Positions 1 through 8,605 of a DNA stretch of 64,000 nt are shown here, piece by piece. The DNA is from BP-133 sp040756995 (lineage in GTDB: Bacteria > Actinomycetota > Acidimicrobiia > IMCC26256 > BP-133), in contig JBFLYK010000003.1 of NCBI GenBank assembly GCA_040756995.1, positions 62,001 to 126,000 on the forward strand. Reading direction: 5' to 3'. The notes beneath the pieces were generated by a model that worked only from the letters and a program-made list of their open reading frames with translations, was not told the DNA's origin and searched no databases. The number at the start of each line of letters is the position of its first letter. Within the stretch, counting starts at the first letter, position 1. Position numbers and translations under genes: made by a program.

Positions 1-551
1 CCATCGACCCCAAGAGCCAGGACTTCTCGGCCGCCGTCAACAAGGTCAAGTCGGCCCGGGTCGACATGGTGTTCTACGGCGGCTACTACGCGGAGGCCGG
101 CCGGCTGAAGAAGCAACTGACCGACGCCGGCGTCAAGGCCAAGTTCATCAGCGGCGACGGCTCCCTCGACCCCGGCTTCGTGGCCAGCTCCGGCGCCGCC
201 GGCGGTGAGGGCGCCCTCCTGACCTGCCCCTGCCGGCTGGCCACGCCCGACCTGGCGGGCAAGGCGGGCGAGTTCGCCACGAGCTACAAGGCGCTCGTCG
301 GCCGCGACCCCGGCACCTACTCGAGCGAGGGTTACGACGCGGCCAGCATTCTCATCGCCGGCATCGAAGCCGGCAATGACACCCGCGAGAAGCTGCTGTC
401 CTACGTCGAGAACCTGCCGAGCTTCGAGGGCGTGTCGAAGACGATCCAGTTCGAGCCCAACGGCAACATCAAGGCCGCCGACGTGTTCGTCTACGAGGTG
501 AAGGGCGGCAAGCTCACCGAGCTGGGTCGGACGTCCGAGCTGGCCAAGTAG
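1..551 (+). CDS. Branched-chain amino-acid ABC transporter substrate-binding protein, 3' part
   Basis: The C-terminal ~182 codons of a type I periplasmic-binding-fold receptor (LivJ/LivK, Peripla_BP_6 family). The reading frame is open from the left edge (first full codon at base 3), so the start and signal sequence lie outside the window. The visible part has the family's C-terminal lobe features: VDMVFYGGYYAEAG, a GTYSSEGYDAASIL segment and a closing VSKTIQFEPNGN / VFVYEVKGGKL pair. It would capture branched-chain amino acids or related amides outside the membrane and deliver them to the permeases encoded directly downstream. The gene ends 7 bp before livH, consistent with one operon. The true ligand cannot be read from sequence. 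Confidence 0.9.
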   Translation, partial: IDPKSQDFSAAVNKVKSARVDMVFYGGYYAEAGRLKKQLTDAGVKAKFISGDGSLDPGFVASSGAAGGEGALLTCPCRLATPDLAGKAGEFATSYKALVGRDPGTYSSEGYDAASILIAGIEAGNDTREKLLSYVENLPSFEGVSKTIQFEPNGNIKAADVFVYEVKGGKLTELGRTSELAK

Positions 552-558
552 GAGCCGC

Positions 559-1524
559 TTGGACGACATCAATTTCTGCCTCACCTGTCTGCGCGATCAG
601 TTCTGGGCGCAGACGCTCGATGGCCTGACGCTGGGGGCGGTCTACGCCCTGATCGCCCTCGGCTACACCCTGGTCTACGGAGTGCTGCGGCTCATCAACT
701 TCGCCCACTCCGAGATCTTCATGATCGGGATCTTCGCCTCGCTGTTCGCCCTCCACGGCCTCGGGATGGGCCCGGCCGACCCACCGAAGGCCGGGCTGGC
801 GCTGATCTTCACGCTGTTGGTCATGACGCTCGTGGCCATGGCCGCCTCCGGCGGCGCGGCGGTGATCGTCGAGCGACTGGCCTACCGGCCGCTGCGCCGG
901 CGGGGCGCGCCGCGCCTGGCGGCGCTGATCACCGCCATCGGCGTGTCGCTGTTCCTCCAGGAGCTCTTCGCCGCCCGGTACGGCCGGAACCTCCTCGGGT
1001 TCCCCCGGGTCCTGGAGAAGACCCAACTGGCCTCCGTCGGCGGCGCCGACGTCCGCAGCGACAAGCTGCTCGTCATCGTCGGCGCCCTCGTCCTCATGGT
1101 TGCTCTCGACCGTTTCGTGGCGCTGTCCCGCCTGGGCCGGGGCATCCGGGCCACGGCCCAGGACCCGGAGACGGCGGCGCTGATGGGCGTCAACATCGAC
1201 CGGGTGGTCATGCTGACCTTCCTGCTGGGCGGCATGCTGGCCGGAGCGGCCGGGACGCTGTACGGCATCTTCTTCGAGTCGGCCCGTTACAACATCGGCT
1301 TCCTGCCCGGCATCAAGGCCTTCACCGCCGCCGTCCTCGGCGGCATCGGCAACATCCGCGGCGCGCTGGTCGGCGGGATCGCCCTCGGCCTGCTGGAGAA
1401 CTGGGGGGCGACGGTTCTCGGCGGCCAGTGGAAGGACGTCTTCGCCTTCTCCGTCCTCGTCCTCGTCCTCATGTTCCGGCCGACCGGGCTCCTCGGCGAG
1501 TCGCTGGGCCGCGCCCGGGCGTGA
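559..1524 (+). CDS. livH: Branched-chain amino-acid ABC transporter permease LivH
   Basis: A 321-residue integral membrane permease of the LivH family. It has the typical opening LTLGAVYALIALGYTLVYG followed by RLINFAHSEIFM, about eight hydrophobic segments, and an EAA-like loop near residues 195-215 (RATAQDPETAALMGVNIDR) that contacts the ATPases. Start is TTG at 559, with AGGAG five bases upstream; no ATG fits. It forms half of the transmembrane pore, pairing with the LivM half encoded next. The stop codon overlaps the GTG start of the following gene by four bases (GTGA), so translation is probably coupled. Confidence 0.92.
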   Translation: MDDINFCLTCLRDQFWAQTLDGLTLGAVYALIALGYTLVYGVLRLINFAHSEIFMIGIFASLFALHGLGMGPADPPKAGLALIFTLLVMTLVAMAASGGAAVIVERLAYRPLRRRGAPRLAALITAIGVSLFLQELFAARYGRNLLGFPRVLEKTQLASVGGADVRSDKLLVIVGALVLMVALDRFVALSRLGRGIRATAQDPETAALMGVNIDRVVMLTFLLGGMLAGAAGTLYGIFFESARYNIGFLPGIKAFTAAVLGGIGNIRGALVGGIALGLLENWGATVLGGQWKDVFAFSVLVLVLMFRPTGLLGESLGRARA

Positions 1525-3575
1525 GCGCCGCCTCCCTCCGGGAACGGCTCGCCTCGTGGCGGGCCCTGCGGGCCCGGATCTCGGTCGTCGAGCCGGCCGC
1601 CCGCTGGTGGGCCCGCCAGCCGGCCGCCGTGCGCGGCGCGGTGATCCTGGCCGCCGCCGCCTTCGCCGTTCTCTACCCGCCCACGCTCAGCCAGGGCACG
1701 CAGAGCATCCTGTTCTTCCCCGTCGGGCTCTACGTGCTCCTCGCCCTCGGGTTGAACATCGTGGTCGGAGCGGCCGGACTGCTCGACCTCGGCTACGTCG
1801 CCTTCTACGCCGTGGGCGCCTACACCACCGCCATGCTGACCACGAAGTCGGGTTGGACGGCGTGGGAGGCGCTGCCCGTCGCCATCGTCATCGCCATGGT
1901 CGCCGGCGTCATGCTGGGCGCCCCCACCCTGCGGCTGCGGGGCGACTACCTCGCCATCGTGACGCTCGGCTTCGGGGAGATCGTCCGGATCGTGGCCCAG
2001 AACACCAACTCGCTGGGCCAGGCCCGCGGCATCACCGGCATCCCCCACCCCGGCCGGCTCTTCGGCGTCGACTTCCAGCTGCGGCCGCTGCCCTACTACT
2101 ACCTGACGCTGGCGGCGATCGCCCTCACCGTGGTCATGGTCATGCGCCTCCGCCGCTCCCGCGTCGGACGGGCGTGGTCGGCGATCCGCGAGGACGAGGA
2201 CGCCGCCGAGGCCATGGGCGTCCACACCTTCACCATGAAGCTGTGGGCCTTCGCCATGGGCGCCTCCACCGGAGGCCTGGCCGGCTGGATCTATGCCAGC
2301 AAGGTGTCGTTCATCAATCCCGACAACTTCCCGTTCTTCTTCTCGGTGATCATCCTGGCCGCCGTCGTCCTCGGCGGCATGGGTTCGATTCCCGGCGTGG
2401 TGGCCGGGGCGGTGGCCATCGGCTACCTCCCCGAGTACCTCCGGGATGTGGCGGCCGGCGAGTGGATCACCGCCCGGCTCAACACCCTGACCGGGGGGAA
2501 CGCCGGCACCATCACCGAGTACCGCGTGCTGATCTTCGGCGCCGCCCTGGTGGCGATCATGGTGTTCCGGCCGCAAGGCCTGATCCCCAGCCGACAGCGG
2601 GCGGCCGAGCTGGCGGAGGCGGGCGAGACCGGCGGGTTGGCGGCCGTCGTCGCCCCGACCCACGAGACCGGCGAGGAGACGGCGGAGCCGGCGGCCGAGC
2701 CGGTGCGAGCCGGAGCGGGGGAAGGCGGTGCAGCCGGCGCCGACGGTGCCGGCGACCCCGGCGACATGGAGGAGGAAGCGGAGCTCCCGGTCGAGATCGA
2801 GGCGGCCGAGACGGTGCTCGAGCTGCGCGACGTCAGGATGGCCTTTGGCGGCGTCGTGGCCATGAAGAACGTCTCCATGGCCGTACGGCGGGGCCAGATC
2901 TTCGGGATCATCGGCCCGAACGGCGCCGGCAAGACCACGGTGTTCAACTGCGTGACAGGCATCTTCCGCCCGACCGACGGCGAGATCCTGGTGAACCAGC
3001 GGAACGTCGTGGGCTGGCGGCCGCACCGGATCACCGAAGCCGGCGTGGCCCGGACGTTCCAGAACATCCGGCTGTTCCCCAACGTGACGGCCCTGGAGAA
3101 CGTCCTCGTCGGTGTCGACGCCCGCCACCGGACGAGTGTGCCGGGCGCGCTCTTCGGCCTGCCCCGCCACCGGCGGGAGGAACGCGACGGGAAGAGCGAG
3201 GCCCTCCGGCTCCTGGCTTACGTGGGCATCGCCGGCCGGGCCGGTGACCTGGCCCGCAACCTGCCCTATGGCGACCAGCGGCGGCTGGAGATCGCCCGGG
3301 CCATCGCCACCGGGCCGAGCGTCCTCCTCCTCGACGAACCGGCCGCCGGAATGAACCCGACGGAACGGCGGGAACTCATCGACCTCATCCGCAAGATCCG
3401 CGGCTCCGGCCTGACCGTCGTGCTCATCGAGCACGACGTCAGCCTCGTCATGGGCGTGTGCGACCGGGTGGCCGTCCTCGACTTCGGCGAGAAGATCGCC
3501 GAGGGAGCACCGGCCGAGGTCCGGGCGGACCCCCGGGTGATCGAGGCCTATCTGGGGGCGCCCGGTGCTGCTTGA
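1521..3575 (+). CDS. livM/livG: LivM-LivG fusion: ABC permease joined to ATP-binding protein
   Basis: One 684-residue polypeptide holding two importer subunits. Residues ~30-365 are a LivM-type permease (LGLNIVVGAAGLLDLGYVAF; EAA-like loop AIREDEDAAEAMGV). Residues ~366-430 are an Ala/Gly/Glu-rich linker. Residues ~430-684 are a LivG-type ATPase with Walker A GPNGAGKTT near 465, Q-loop region RTFQNIRLFPN, a signature of form LPYGDQRR and Walker B VLLLDEPAAGMNP near 601. The expected livG start region lies inside the linker with no stop, so the fusion is continuous. Start chosen at GTG 1521, overlapping livH; an in-frame ATG at 1428 lies inside livH and is unlikely. In many Liv operons these are separate genes. 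Confidence 0.9.
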   Translation: MSAASLRERLASWRALRARISVVEPAARWWARQPAAVRGAVILAAAAFAVLYPPTLSQGTQSILFFPVGLYVLLALGLNIVVGAAGLLDLGYVAFYAVGAYTTAMLTTKSGWTAWEALPVAIVIAMVAGVMLGAPTLRLRGDYLAIVTLGFGEIVRIVAQNTNSLGQARGITGIPHPGRLFGVDFQLRPLPYYYLTLAAIALTVVMVMRLRRSRVGRAWSAIREDEDAAEAMGVHTFTMKLWAFAMGASTGGLAGWIYASKVSFINPDNFPFFFSVIILAAVVLGGMGSIPGVVAGAVAIGYLPEYLRDVAAGEWITARLNTLTGGNAGTITEYRVLIFGAALVAIMVFRPQGLIPSRQRAAELAEAGETGGLAAVVAPTHETGEETAEPAAEPVRAGAGEGGAAGADGAGDPGDMEEEAELPVEIEAAETVLELRDVRMAFGGVVAMKNVSMAVRRGQIFGIIGPNGAGKTTVFNCVTGIFRPTDGEILVNQRNVVGWRPHRITEAGVARTFQNIRLFPNVTALENVLVGVDARHRTSVPGALFGLPRHRREERDGKSEALRLLAYVGIAGRAGDLARNLPYGDQRRLEIARAIATGPSVLLLDEPAAGMNPTERRELIDLIRKIRGSGLTVVLIEHDVSLVMGVCDRVAVLDFGEKIAEGAPAEVRADPRVIEAYLGAPGAA

Positions 3576-4320
3576 GCTGAGTGACGTTCACGTCCACTAC
3601 GGCAAGATCGAGGCCCTGAAAGGCGTCTCGCTCGCCGTCGACGAGGGCGAGATCGTCACGCTGATCGGCGGCAACGGCGCGGGGAAGACCACCACGCTGA
3701 AGACGATCTCGGGGCTGCGGCCGGTGGCGGCGGGCACGATACGCCTGGCGGGCGAGAGCATCGTCGGCATGGCCCCGCACCGGCTGGTCGGCATGGGGGT
3801 TGCCCACGCCCCCGAAGGGCGGGGCGTGTTCCCCGGCATGACGGTGCGGGAGAACCTCGAGATGGGCGCCTACGGGCGCCGGGGCGCCGACCTTCGTCCC
3901 GATCTGGAACGGGTCCTGGACCTGTTCCCCCGCCTCGGGGAACGCATCAAGCAGTTCGCCGGCACGCTGTCCGGTGGGGAGCAGCAGATGCTGGCCATCG
4001 GCCGGGCCCTGATGGCCCGGCCGCCGCTGCTGCGNNNNNNNNNNCGGGGCGGGCCCTTTCGGCCCCGCCCGACGCTGCTGCTCCTCGACGAGCCATCGAT
4101 GGGACTGGCGCCGAAGCTCGTCGCCCAGGTCTTCGAGACGATCACCGAGATCAACCGGCAGGGCACGACGATCCTCCTCGTGGAACAGAACGCCGCCCAG
4201 GCTCTGCAGCGGGCGCACCGGGCCTACGTGATCGAAACCGGCCGGGTCGTGATCGAGGGAGCGGCGGCGGAATTGCGGGCCAGCGAGGCGGTCCGCAAGG
4301 CTTACCTCGGTGAGGACTGA
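3565..4320 (+). CDS. livF: Branched-chain amino-acid ABC transporter ATP-binding protein LivF (interrupted by assembly gap)
   Basis: The second ATPase of the Liv importer, about 251 codons as assembled. Walker A GGNGAGKTT, LivF-specific GVAHAPEGRGVFPGMTV and LSGGEQQMLAIGRALM are intact; Walker B LLLLDEPSMGLAP follows the gap. Start is GTG 3565, overlapping the end of the LivM-LivG gene by 11 bp. The run of ten N at 4035-4044 sits exactly between the signature and Walker B, where LivF proteins normally read directly from RP..LLLLDEPS. Here about 16 extra codons are present, which looks like an assembly error rather than a real insertion. The gene is probably intact in the organism. Confidence 0.88.
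   Translation: MLLELSDVHVHYGKIEALKGVSLAVDEGEIVTLIGGNGAGKTTTLKTISGLRPVAAGTIRLAGESIVGMAPHRLVGMGVAHAPEGRGVFPGMTVRENLEMGAYGRRGADLRPDLERVLDLFPRLGERIKQFAGTLSGGEQQMLAIGRALMARPPLLXXXXRGGPFRPRPTLLLLDEPSMGLAPKLVAQVFETITEINRQGTTILLVEQNAAQALQRAHRAYVIETGRVVIEGAAAELRASEAVRKAYLGED
4035..4044. other. Assembly gap (10 N) inside livF
   Basis: Ten undetermined bases. The right flank is a GC-only hairpin-prone stretch (4045-4070, GGGGCGGG...CCCCGCCC) and then a near-copy of the left flank (GCTGCTG at 4026-4032 and 4074-4080, offset 48 bp). This is what a failed join at a strong hairpin would leave. The N length should be treated as arbitrary. Confidence 0.9.
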
Positions 4321-4879
4321 AGTAGCCCCGCCCCCGGCGGCGGGCCCGGGGCCCGAAGAGCCGGAGGCCAACCCGGCCCGCGCCAAGCGGGTCACGATCC
4401 TGGTGCTGCTGTTGATGGGCCTCATGGGTTCGCTGTGGGTGATCGGGCCCATCGTGTTCGCCGGGCGCGACGACCCGACGGCCATCGACCACAAGACCGT
4501 CCGCCCAACCGTGGCCGAGGCCTGCACGCAGCTGCGGACGGACCTGTCGGCCCTGCCGCCCGGGACGTCGCCCGCCGAGCGGGCCGAGGCCGAGAACCGG
4601 GCGGTCGAAGGCCTCCTGACCCGGGTGCGGGCCCTCGGTCCGGACACCCTGGCCAAGGACGCGCCCGTCGAGCAGTGGCTGGCCGACTGGGAGCAGATCG
4701 TGGCCGCCCGCCGCCAAGCCGTCCGGGAGGGCAAGCGCTACGCCACTCCGCTGGCCGACAACGCGCCGATCAATGTCCGGATGTTCGCCCTGATCCGTTC
4801 GGGACTGCGCCAGTGCGACGTCCCGCCGGCGCTGCTGGTCCCCGAACCCGGCCGGGTCCAGGAGACCGGGGGCGACTAG
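4310..4879 (+). CDS. Small single-pass membrane protein of unknown function
   Basis: 189 residues with GTG start at 4310 overlapping the end of livF by 11 bp. Residues 1-25 are Pro/Glu-rich and cytoplasmic in style. One hydrophobic helix follows (~28-50, VTILVLLLMGLMGSLWVIGP), then a soluble ~135-residue extracytoplasmic domain with a single-domain look and two Cys (EACTQLR, RQCDVPP). I do not recognise a family. Position at the end of the Liv operon suggests co-expression with the importer, but no role is implied by motifs. It converges on the next gene; the stop codons overlap (TAG/CTA at 4876-4879). Confidence 0.7.
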   Translation: MRTEVAPPPAAGPGPEEPEANPARAKRVTILVLLLMGLMGSLWVIGPIVFAGRDDPTAIDHKTVRPTVAEACTQLRTDLSALPPGTSPAERAEAENRAVEGLLTRVRALGPDTLAKDAPVEQWLADWEQIVAARRQAVREGKRYATPLADNAPINVRMFALIRSGLRQCDVPPALLVPEPGRVQETGGD

Positions 4880-5325
4880 AAGTCGGGCTTGAACAGCATC
4901 AGGTAGAGGATCACCGCCACCAGGACGCTGAGGGCCGGGCCGACGACCTTGTCGACGGGGTCCATGAAGCGCCGCACCTCGGCGGCATCACCGGTCTCGG
5001 CCGCCTTGACCGCCTTGCGCATGCGGGGGTTGACGAAACCGGTGCCGAGGCCGGCGACGATGAGAAACAGCGTGACGGCGATGTGGAGCCAGACCGCCTC
5101 GCCGATCCTGTCCTCCAGCAGCGGGCTGGTGCTCATCAGCCCGGCGCCGGTGGCCAGCGCCACCACCGTGAAGCCGGTGGCGTACTTCCCGATCAGGTGC
5201 TCCACCCGCAGGACGGTCACCGACGGGGGATCACCCCGCATCCGCATGAGGGCCGGCAACAGGAAGACGGGCCCCAGCATGGCGATGGCGGCGAAGACGT
5301 GGATGAAGAGAAACAGCTTGTACAC
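4876..5325 (-). CDS. DUF2269-like integral membrane protein
   Basis: 149 residues with four hydrophobic helices: LFLFIHVFAAIAMLGPVFLLPAL at the N terminus, TGFTVVALATGAGLM, LHIAVTLFLIVAGLGTGF and a C-terminal VVGPALSVLVAVILYLML. The conserved first-helix FIHV and second-helix region match the DUF2269 group of small multi-pass proteins of unknown function. The start ATG at 5325 follows the first gene of the minus-strand pair (chdC) by 30 bp, so the two may be co-transcribed. A link to heme metabolism is only positional. Confidence 0.75.
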   Translation of the reverse strand: MYKLFLFIHVFAAIAMLGPVFLLPALMRMRGDPPSVTVLRVEHLIGKYATGFTVVALATGAGLMSTSPLLEDRIGEAVWLHIAVTLFLIVAGLGTGFVNPRMRKAVKAAETGDAAEVRRFMDPVDKVVGPALSVLVAVILYLMLFKPDF

Positions 5326-5355
5326 GAAAGCCCCCCGGCTCTGTACCTCGGTCGG

Positions 5356-6135
5356 CTAGGCGAGACCGGCGCGGCGGACGGCCTCGGCCGGCTCGGCCAG
5401 CAGCCCGACGATGAACGGGCCGAAATCGGAGTACACCGCCGACACCTCGTCGAAGCGCATCTCGTAGAGGATCTCCTTGAGGGCCACCGGGTCGTCGGCC
5501 AGCAGCGTCACGCCCCATTCCCAGTCGTCGAAGGCGAAGGAGCTCGTGATCAGCTGCAGCACCCGTCCGGCGTAGGACATGCCGACCCGGGCGTGGCCGC
5601 CCATGAGCCGGCGGCGCTCCTCGAAGGGCAGCTGGTACCAGTTGGCGTTGTTCTTGCGCCGCTTGGCCATGGGATAGAAGCAGATGAGCCGCTTGAGCGG
5701 CAGGCGGGGGTGGAGCTTGTCCTCCCGGTACTTGGCCATGCGGGCCCGCCAGGTTTCGAGGCGGGCCTCGATGGCGGCCTCGTCGAGGCCTTCGTGCTGC
5801 GCCAGCCGCTCCCGCTCCTGCTCCTCGGTGCTCTGGTACTCGGAGATCTCGGTCAGCGACACGAACGACGAGGCCGGCCGGAGCGCCGGCACACCGGCCA
5901 GCTCGGCCTGGAAGGCCTGCAGCCGGGCCAGGTCGGGGCCGAGGGCCATGACTCCGAGATCGGCCTTGTGGCCCAGGGTCGCCGAGACGAGCGCCTGGTG
6001 GCCGTCGCGCTCGAGGGCCTCGACGGCGTCGAGCACCTGCTTGGCCGCGCCGGGCTCGGCCGCGGCCCGCTCCCGGTCAACGGTGAAGAAGAGATGGAGG
6101 ACCCCCCAGCCCTCCGAAGGAATCACTGCATCCAT
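5356..6135 (-). CDS. chdC: Coproheme decarboxylase (chlorite dismutase-like, HemQ)
   Basis: 259 residues of the chlorite dismutase superfamily. In actinobacteria this family catalyses the last step of the coproporphyrin-dependent pathway, the oxidative decarboxylation of coproheme to heme b. Diagnostic features are the N-terminal ferredoxin-like half, then CFYPMAKRR (catalytic-tyrosine motif), NWYQLPFEERRRLM, GHARVGMSYAGRV (the proximal-His region), SFAFDDWEWGVTLLADDP and LKEILYEMRFDEVSAVYSDF. Length is near the norm (~230-260). No other heme gene lies alongside; a DUF2269 protein follows. Start ATG at 6135. Confidence 0.93.
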   Translation of the reverse strand: MDAVIPSEGWGVLHLFFTVDRERAAAEPGAAKQVLDAVEALERDGHQALVSATLGHKADLGVMALGPDLARLQAFQAELAGVPALRPASSFVSLTEISEYQSTEEQERERLAQHEGLDEAAIEARLETWRARMAKYREDKLHPRLPLKRLICFYPMAKRRKNNANWYQLPFEERRRLMGGHARVGMSYAGRVLQLITSSFAFDDWEWGVTLLADDPVALKEILYEMRFDEVSAVYSDFGPFIVGLLAEPAEAVRRAGLA

Positions 6136-6182
6136 GCGGGGGAGGCTACCCGGAGGTCCCCGGAAAACCCGGGTCGCCCCCT

Positions 6183-6312
6183 CCCAACTGGCGTTCCATT
6201 ACCGGGATATAGCGGAAATCGAACGCCAGTTGGGCGGCGGGCGGGCGATCAGCGCAACTGGCGTTCGTTTACCGGGATATAGCGGAAATCGAACGCCAGT
6301 TGGGCGGCGGGC
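6183..6312. repeat. Tandem pair of palindromic repeats, REP/MITE-like
   Basis: Two ~58-bp units (6185-6242 and 6255-6312) with only two mismatches, 70 bp apart. Each begins with CAACTGGCGTTC and ends with GAACGCCAGTTG, a 12-bp perfect inverted repeat (14 bp in the first unit, 6183-6196 / 6221-6234). The core CCGGGATATAGCGG can extend the stem. Both lie in the intergenic space between the chdC start and the 3' end of the next minus-strand gene, so on the minus strand they could fold as tandem hairpins and act as a terminator. The AT-containing core differs from the surrounding GC-rich DNA. Confidence 0.85.
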
Positions 6313-6331
6313 TGAGGGCGGCGGGGCGGCC

Positions 6332-8359
6332 TCAGCGGCGGGCGCCGAGGAGGCGGGCGACCCCGGCGGCGGCGACGGCGGTCAGGAAGATGGCGGCGGC
6401 GGCCGCCCAGCCGTAGCGGCGGCGGTCCTGCACGTCCTCGCCCGGCAGCCGGGGCAGAGCCTGCTCGGAGGTCGTCGTCGACGAGGCCGGTACGGAGCCC
6501 GGCTCCGTCACGGGCGGGGCGGTCGGCTCGGTGACCGGCGGCGCCGCTTCGACCGGCGGGGCCGGAGCGGCCGGAGCAGCCGGAGTTGGTGCCGGCGTCA
6601 CCGGAGCGGCAGAGGCGGCCGGGCCAGCCGCCCCGGCGACGCCGGCCGAGGTGCGGGCGGGTTTGCGCCCCCCGCTGCCCGTCGGGCCGGCCGTCGCTGT
6701 TCCCTTGCTCCCGACGGAGATCTTCGGTTCGGCCCCCGCCACCGGCGCGGGGCCCGACACCTGCGGGCCGTCGACTTCGAAGGACGCCGCCGTCGGCACG
6801 GCACTCGGACCCTCGCCGTAGGCACCGGTGGCCGTCACGCCGATCCGGATACGGCCGGGACCGGAGGTCGGCCGGACGTGCACGTAGAGCGGAAGCTCGG
6901 CGGTCTGCCCGGGACCCAGGGGGCCCACCGTCATCACCGTGCGGCCGGTCTGGCGGGCCAGATTACGCTCCGCGTTGGCCCTGGCTTCCTCGGGTGTCGC
7001 CCCGACGCCGATGGCGTCCTGCGAGAACAGGTAGACGGCCTCGACTCCCGGGTCTCCGGAGATCCGAGGGTCGATGGTCAGCTTGGTGATGGTGCCCTCG
7101 TTGGGGTTCCGGAACCGCAGCTTGGCCTTGAACGTCGCCCCGGGGGGCACGGTCACGGCACCGGGATCGATCTTCACGTCCGGCCCGGGGCAGATGACGC
7201 CGGTGGCGGGCACGGCCACGGCGGCTTCCATGTGGCCGAGACGGACGTCCTGGCCGAGGAGGCGGATCCGCACCAGGTCGACGGCCGCCTCGACGCTGGT
7301 ACCCGACACCAGCGGGGCGCCGGTCCGGCCCCGGGCCCGGGGCTGCTCGCCGACGACCAGCTCGCCGACGCCGGGAATGTCGAGCCGCAGGCCGACGGCC
7401 CCGGCCAGCCGCAGCTGCGACGCCGTCGCCGAGGCCACCACCGCCCCGGCGGCGTTGCGGACCAGCACGACCGCCTCGTCGTTGGCCACGTTCTGCGGGC
7501 TGTAGAACACCGAACCGGTCTTGCCGTCGGCCGTCGCCCGCAGCACCCACTGTCCCTTGATCTCGACGGTGGTGACCTTCGCCGTGCCGGCCAGGAGCGT
7601 CACCGGGCCGAGGACCTGGGTGGTCTCGCTCATCAGTCCCAGCCGTCCCTCGGAACCGGGGACGACCACGGTGCGGGACTCGGAGCGCGACACCGGCTGC
7701 CCGGCCACCGTGCTGCCCAGGCTCAGGCCCCGCAGCGCCGGCAGGCCGACGAGCGAGATGTCGGCCGCGTTCCCCTGCCCGTAGGCCAGGTTCGAACCGA
7801 GGACGCAGCCGCCGGCCGACGACAACGCCTGCGCCCGGCCCCGCAACGGAGAGGCGGCCGCCAGGGGCGCCACCTGGATGGAGGCGGCCTCCCGCTCGAC
7901 CGGCGCCGACGACGGCGGAGCCGTGGCGACGGCGTGACCCAGGAGGTTGGTCGACACCCCGGGCAGCAGCCCGAGGCTGGCTCCGAGACCGAGGCCCTGG
8001 CCGTAGCTGCCCTTGGCCGCCAGGGCCGGCAGCGCCACCCGGCCGATCTCGCTGTTGACCGGAGCGGCATTGGCGGCCGAGGTGGCGGCGGCGGTCGACG
8101 ACACGAGATCGAGCACGGCACCAACGGATCCGCCGACGCCGGCGTGGACCACCGTGCCGGTGGCGAAGGCGGCGTAGCCGCCTCCCGGCGCCTGGAACGG
8201 CGCCGCCGCGCCGCCCGGCCCGCCGCTTCCCGGGGTGAGGATCGGAGCCAGTAGCCCGCCGGCATCCAGGGCCTGGGCCGCCAGGCTCGACGACAGCGCC
8301 ATCACCGCTGCGATGCTCGCCGCCCGCCTGATCCGTCTCGGTTTGCCCTGCTCCCCCAT
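6332..8359 (-). CDS. Large secreted, C-terminally membrane-anchored surface protein
   Basis: About 675 residues from ATG 8359. The frame is open further upstream, but this start gives a clean signal peptide (basic residues, then AASIAAVMALSSSLAAQA). The body is rich in Ala, Gly, Val and Ser with many beta-strand-like stretches and one NEGTITKLTIDP-type region resembling bacterial Ig-like or stalk domains. Residues ~560-635 form a Pro/Thr/Ala-rich linker, then a hydrophobic helix (AAAAAIFLTAVAAAGVARLL) and a short basic tail GARR, the usual cell-surface anchor layout. No canonical LPxTG is present. It is reminiscent of actinobacterial 'choice-of-anchor' proteins, but I cannot assign a family. 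Confidence 0.7.
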   Translation of the reverse strand: MGEQGKPRRIRRAASIAAVMALSSSLAAQALDAGGLLAPILTPGSGGPGGAAAPFQAPGGGYAAFATGTVVHAGVGGSVGAVLDLVSSTAAATSAANAAPVNSEIGRVALPALAAKGSYGQGLGLGASLGLLPGVSTNLLGHAVATAPPSSAPVEREAASIQVAPLAAASPLRGRAQALSSAGGCVLGSNLAYGQGNAADISLVGLPALRGLSLGSTVAGQPVSRSESRTVVVPGSEGRLGLMSETTQVLGPVTLLAGTAKVTTVEIKGQWVLRATADGKTGSVFYSPQNVANDEAVVLVRNAAGAVVASATASQLRLAGAVGLRLDIPGVGELVVGEQPRARGRTGAPLVSGTSVEAAVDLVRIRLLGQDVRLGHMEAAVAVPATGVICPGPDVKIDPGAVTVPPGATFKAKLRFRNPNEGTITKLTIDPRISGDPGVEAVYLFSQDAIGVGATPEEARANAERNLARQTGRTVMTVGPLGPGQTAELPLYVHVRPTSGPGRIRIGVTATGAYGEGPSAVPTAASFEVDGPQVSGPAPVAGAEPKISVGSKGTATAGPTGSGGRKPARTSAGVAGAAGPAASAAPVTPAPTPAAPAAPAPPVEAAPPVTEPTAPPVTEPGSVPASSTTTSEQALPRLPGEDVQDRRRYGWAAAAAIFLTAVAAAGVARLLGARR

Positions 8360-8549
8360 GTTCCGTCCCGGTTCGACCACTGAGAGTGGTAATGCCCGTC
8401 TGGTCCGGTTTGTTCGACGCCGGCCAGAAGGCTCCTGCCGGAACATGACGGTCTCGTGAAGCGGGGGCCCGGACGAAAGGGACGGCGTGGCACGCAACGG
8501 ACAGAATGCCTGTCCGACCAGGGCTGATGCCTGCTTCCGGACGCGACTG

Positions 8550-8573
8550 CGGGGCGCCCGGAGGCGCCCCGCA
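8550..8573 (-). terminator. Hairpin terminator downstream of groEL
   Basis: A perfect 10-bp inverted repeat (GCGGGGCGCC / GGCGCCCCGC) with a 4-base loop, 33 bp past the groEL stop. No U tract follows on the minus strand, as is common for actinobacterial terminators. It also separates groEL from the start of the divergently spaced surface-protein gene. Confidence 0.65.
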
Positions 8574-8605
8574 ACGTCGCGTGACTCGTGCTGTTCGAGC
8601 GGTGT

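Noticed and set aside
1287..3434. Very long open frame antisense to the LivM-LivG gene
   Set aside because: High-GC DNA keeps antisense frames open; composition (Arg/Gly/His/Asp-rich, no motif) and the strong ABC motifs on the plus strand mark it as a shadow.
4435..8254. Overlapping plus-strand open frames across DUF2269, chdC and the surface-protein gene
   Set aside because: They run antisense to genes with signal peptides, catalytic motifs and Shine-Dalgarno sites; no motif in the plus-strand products.
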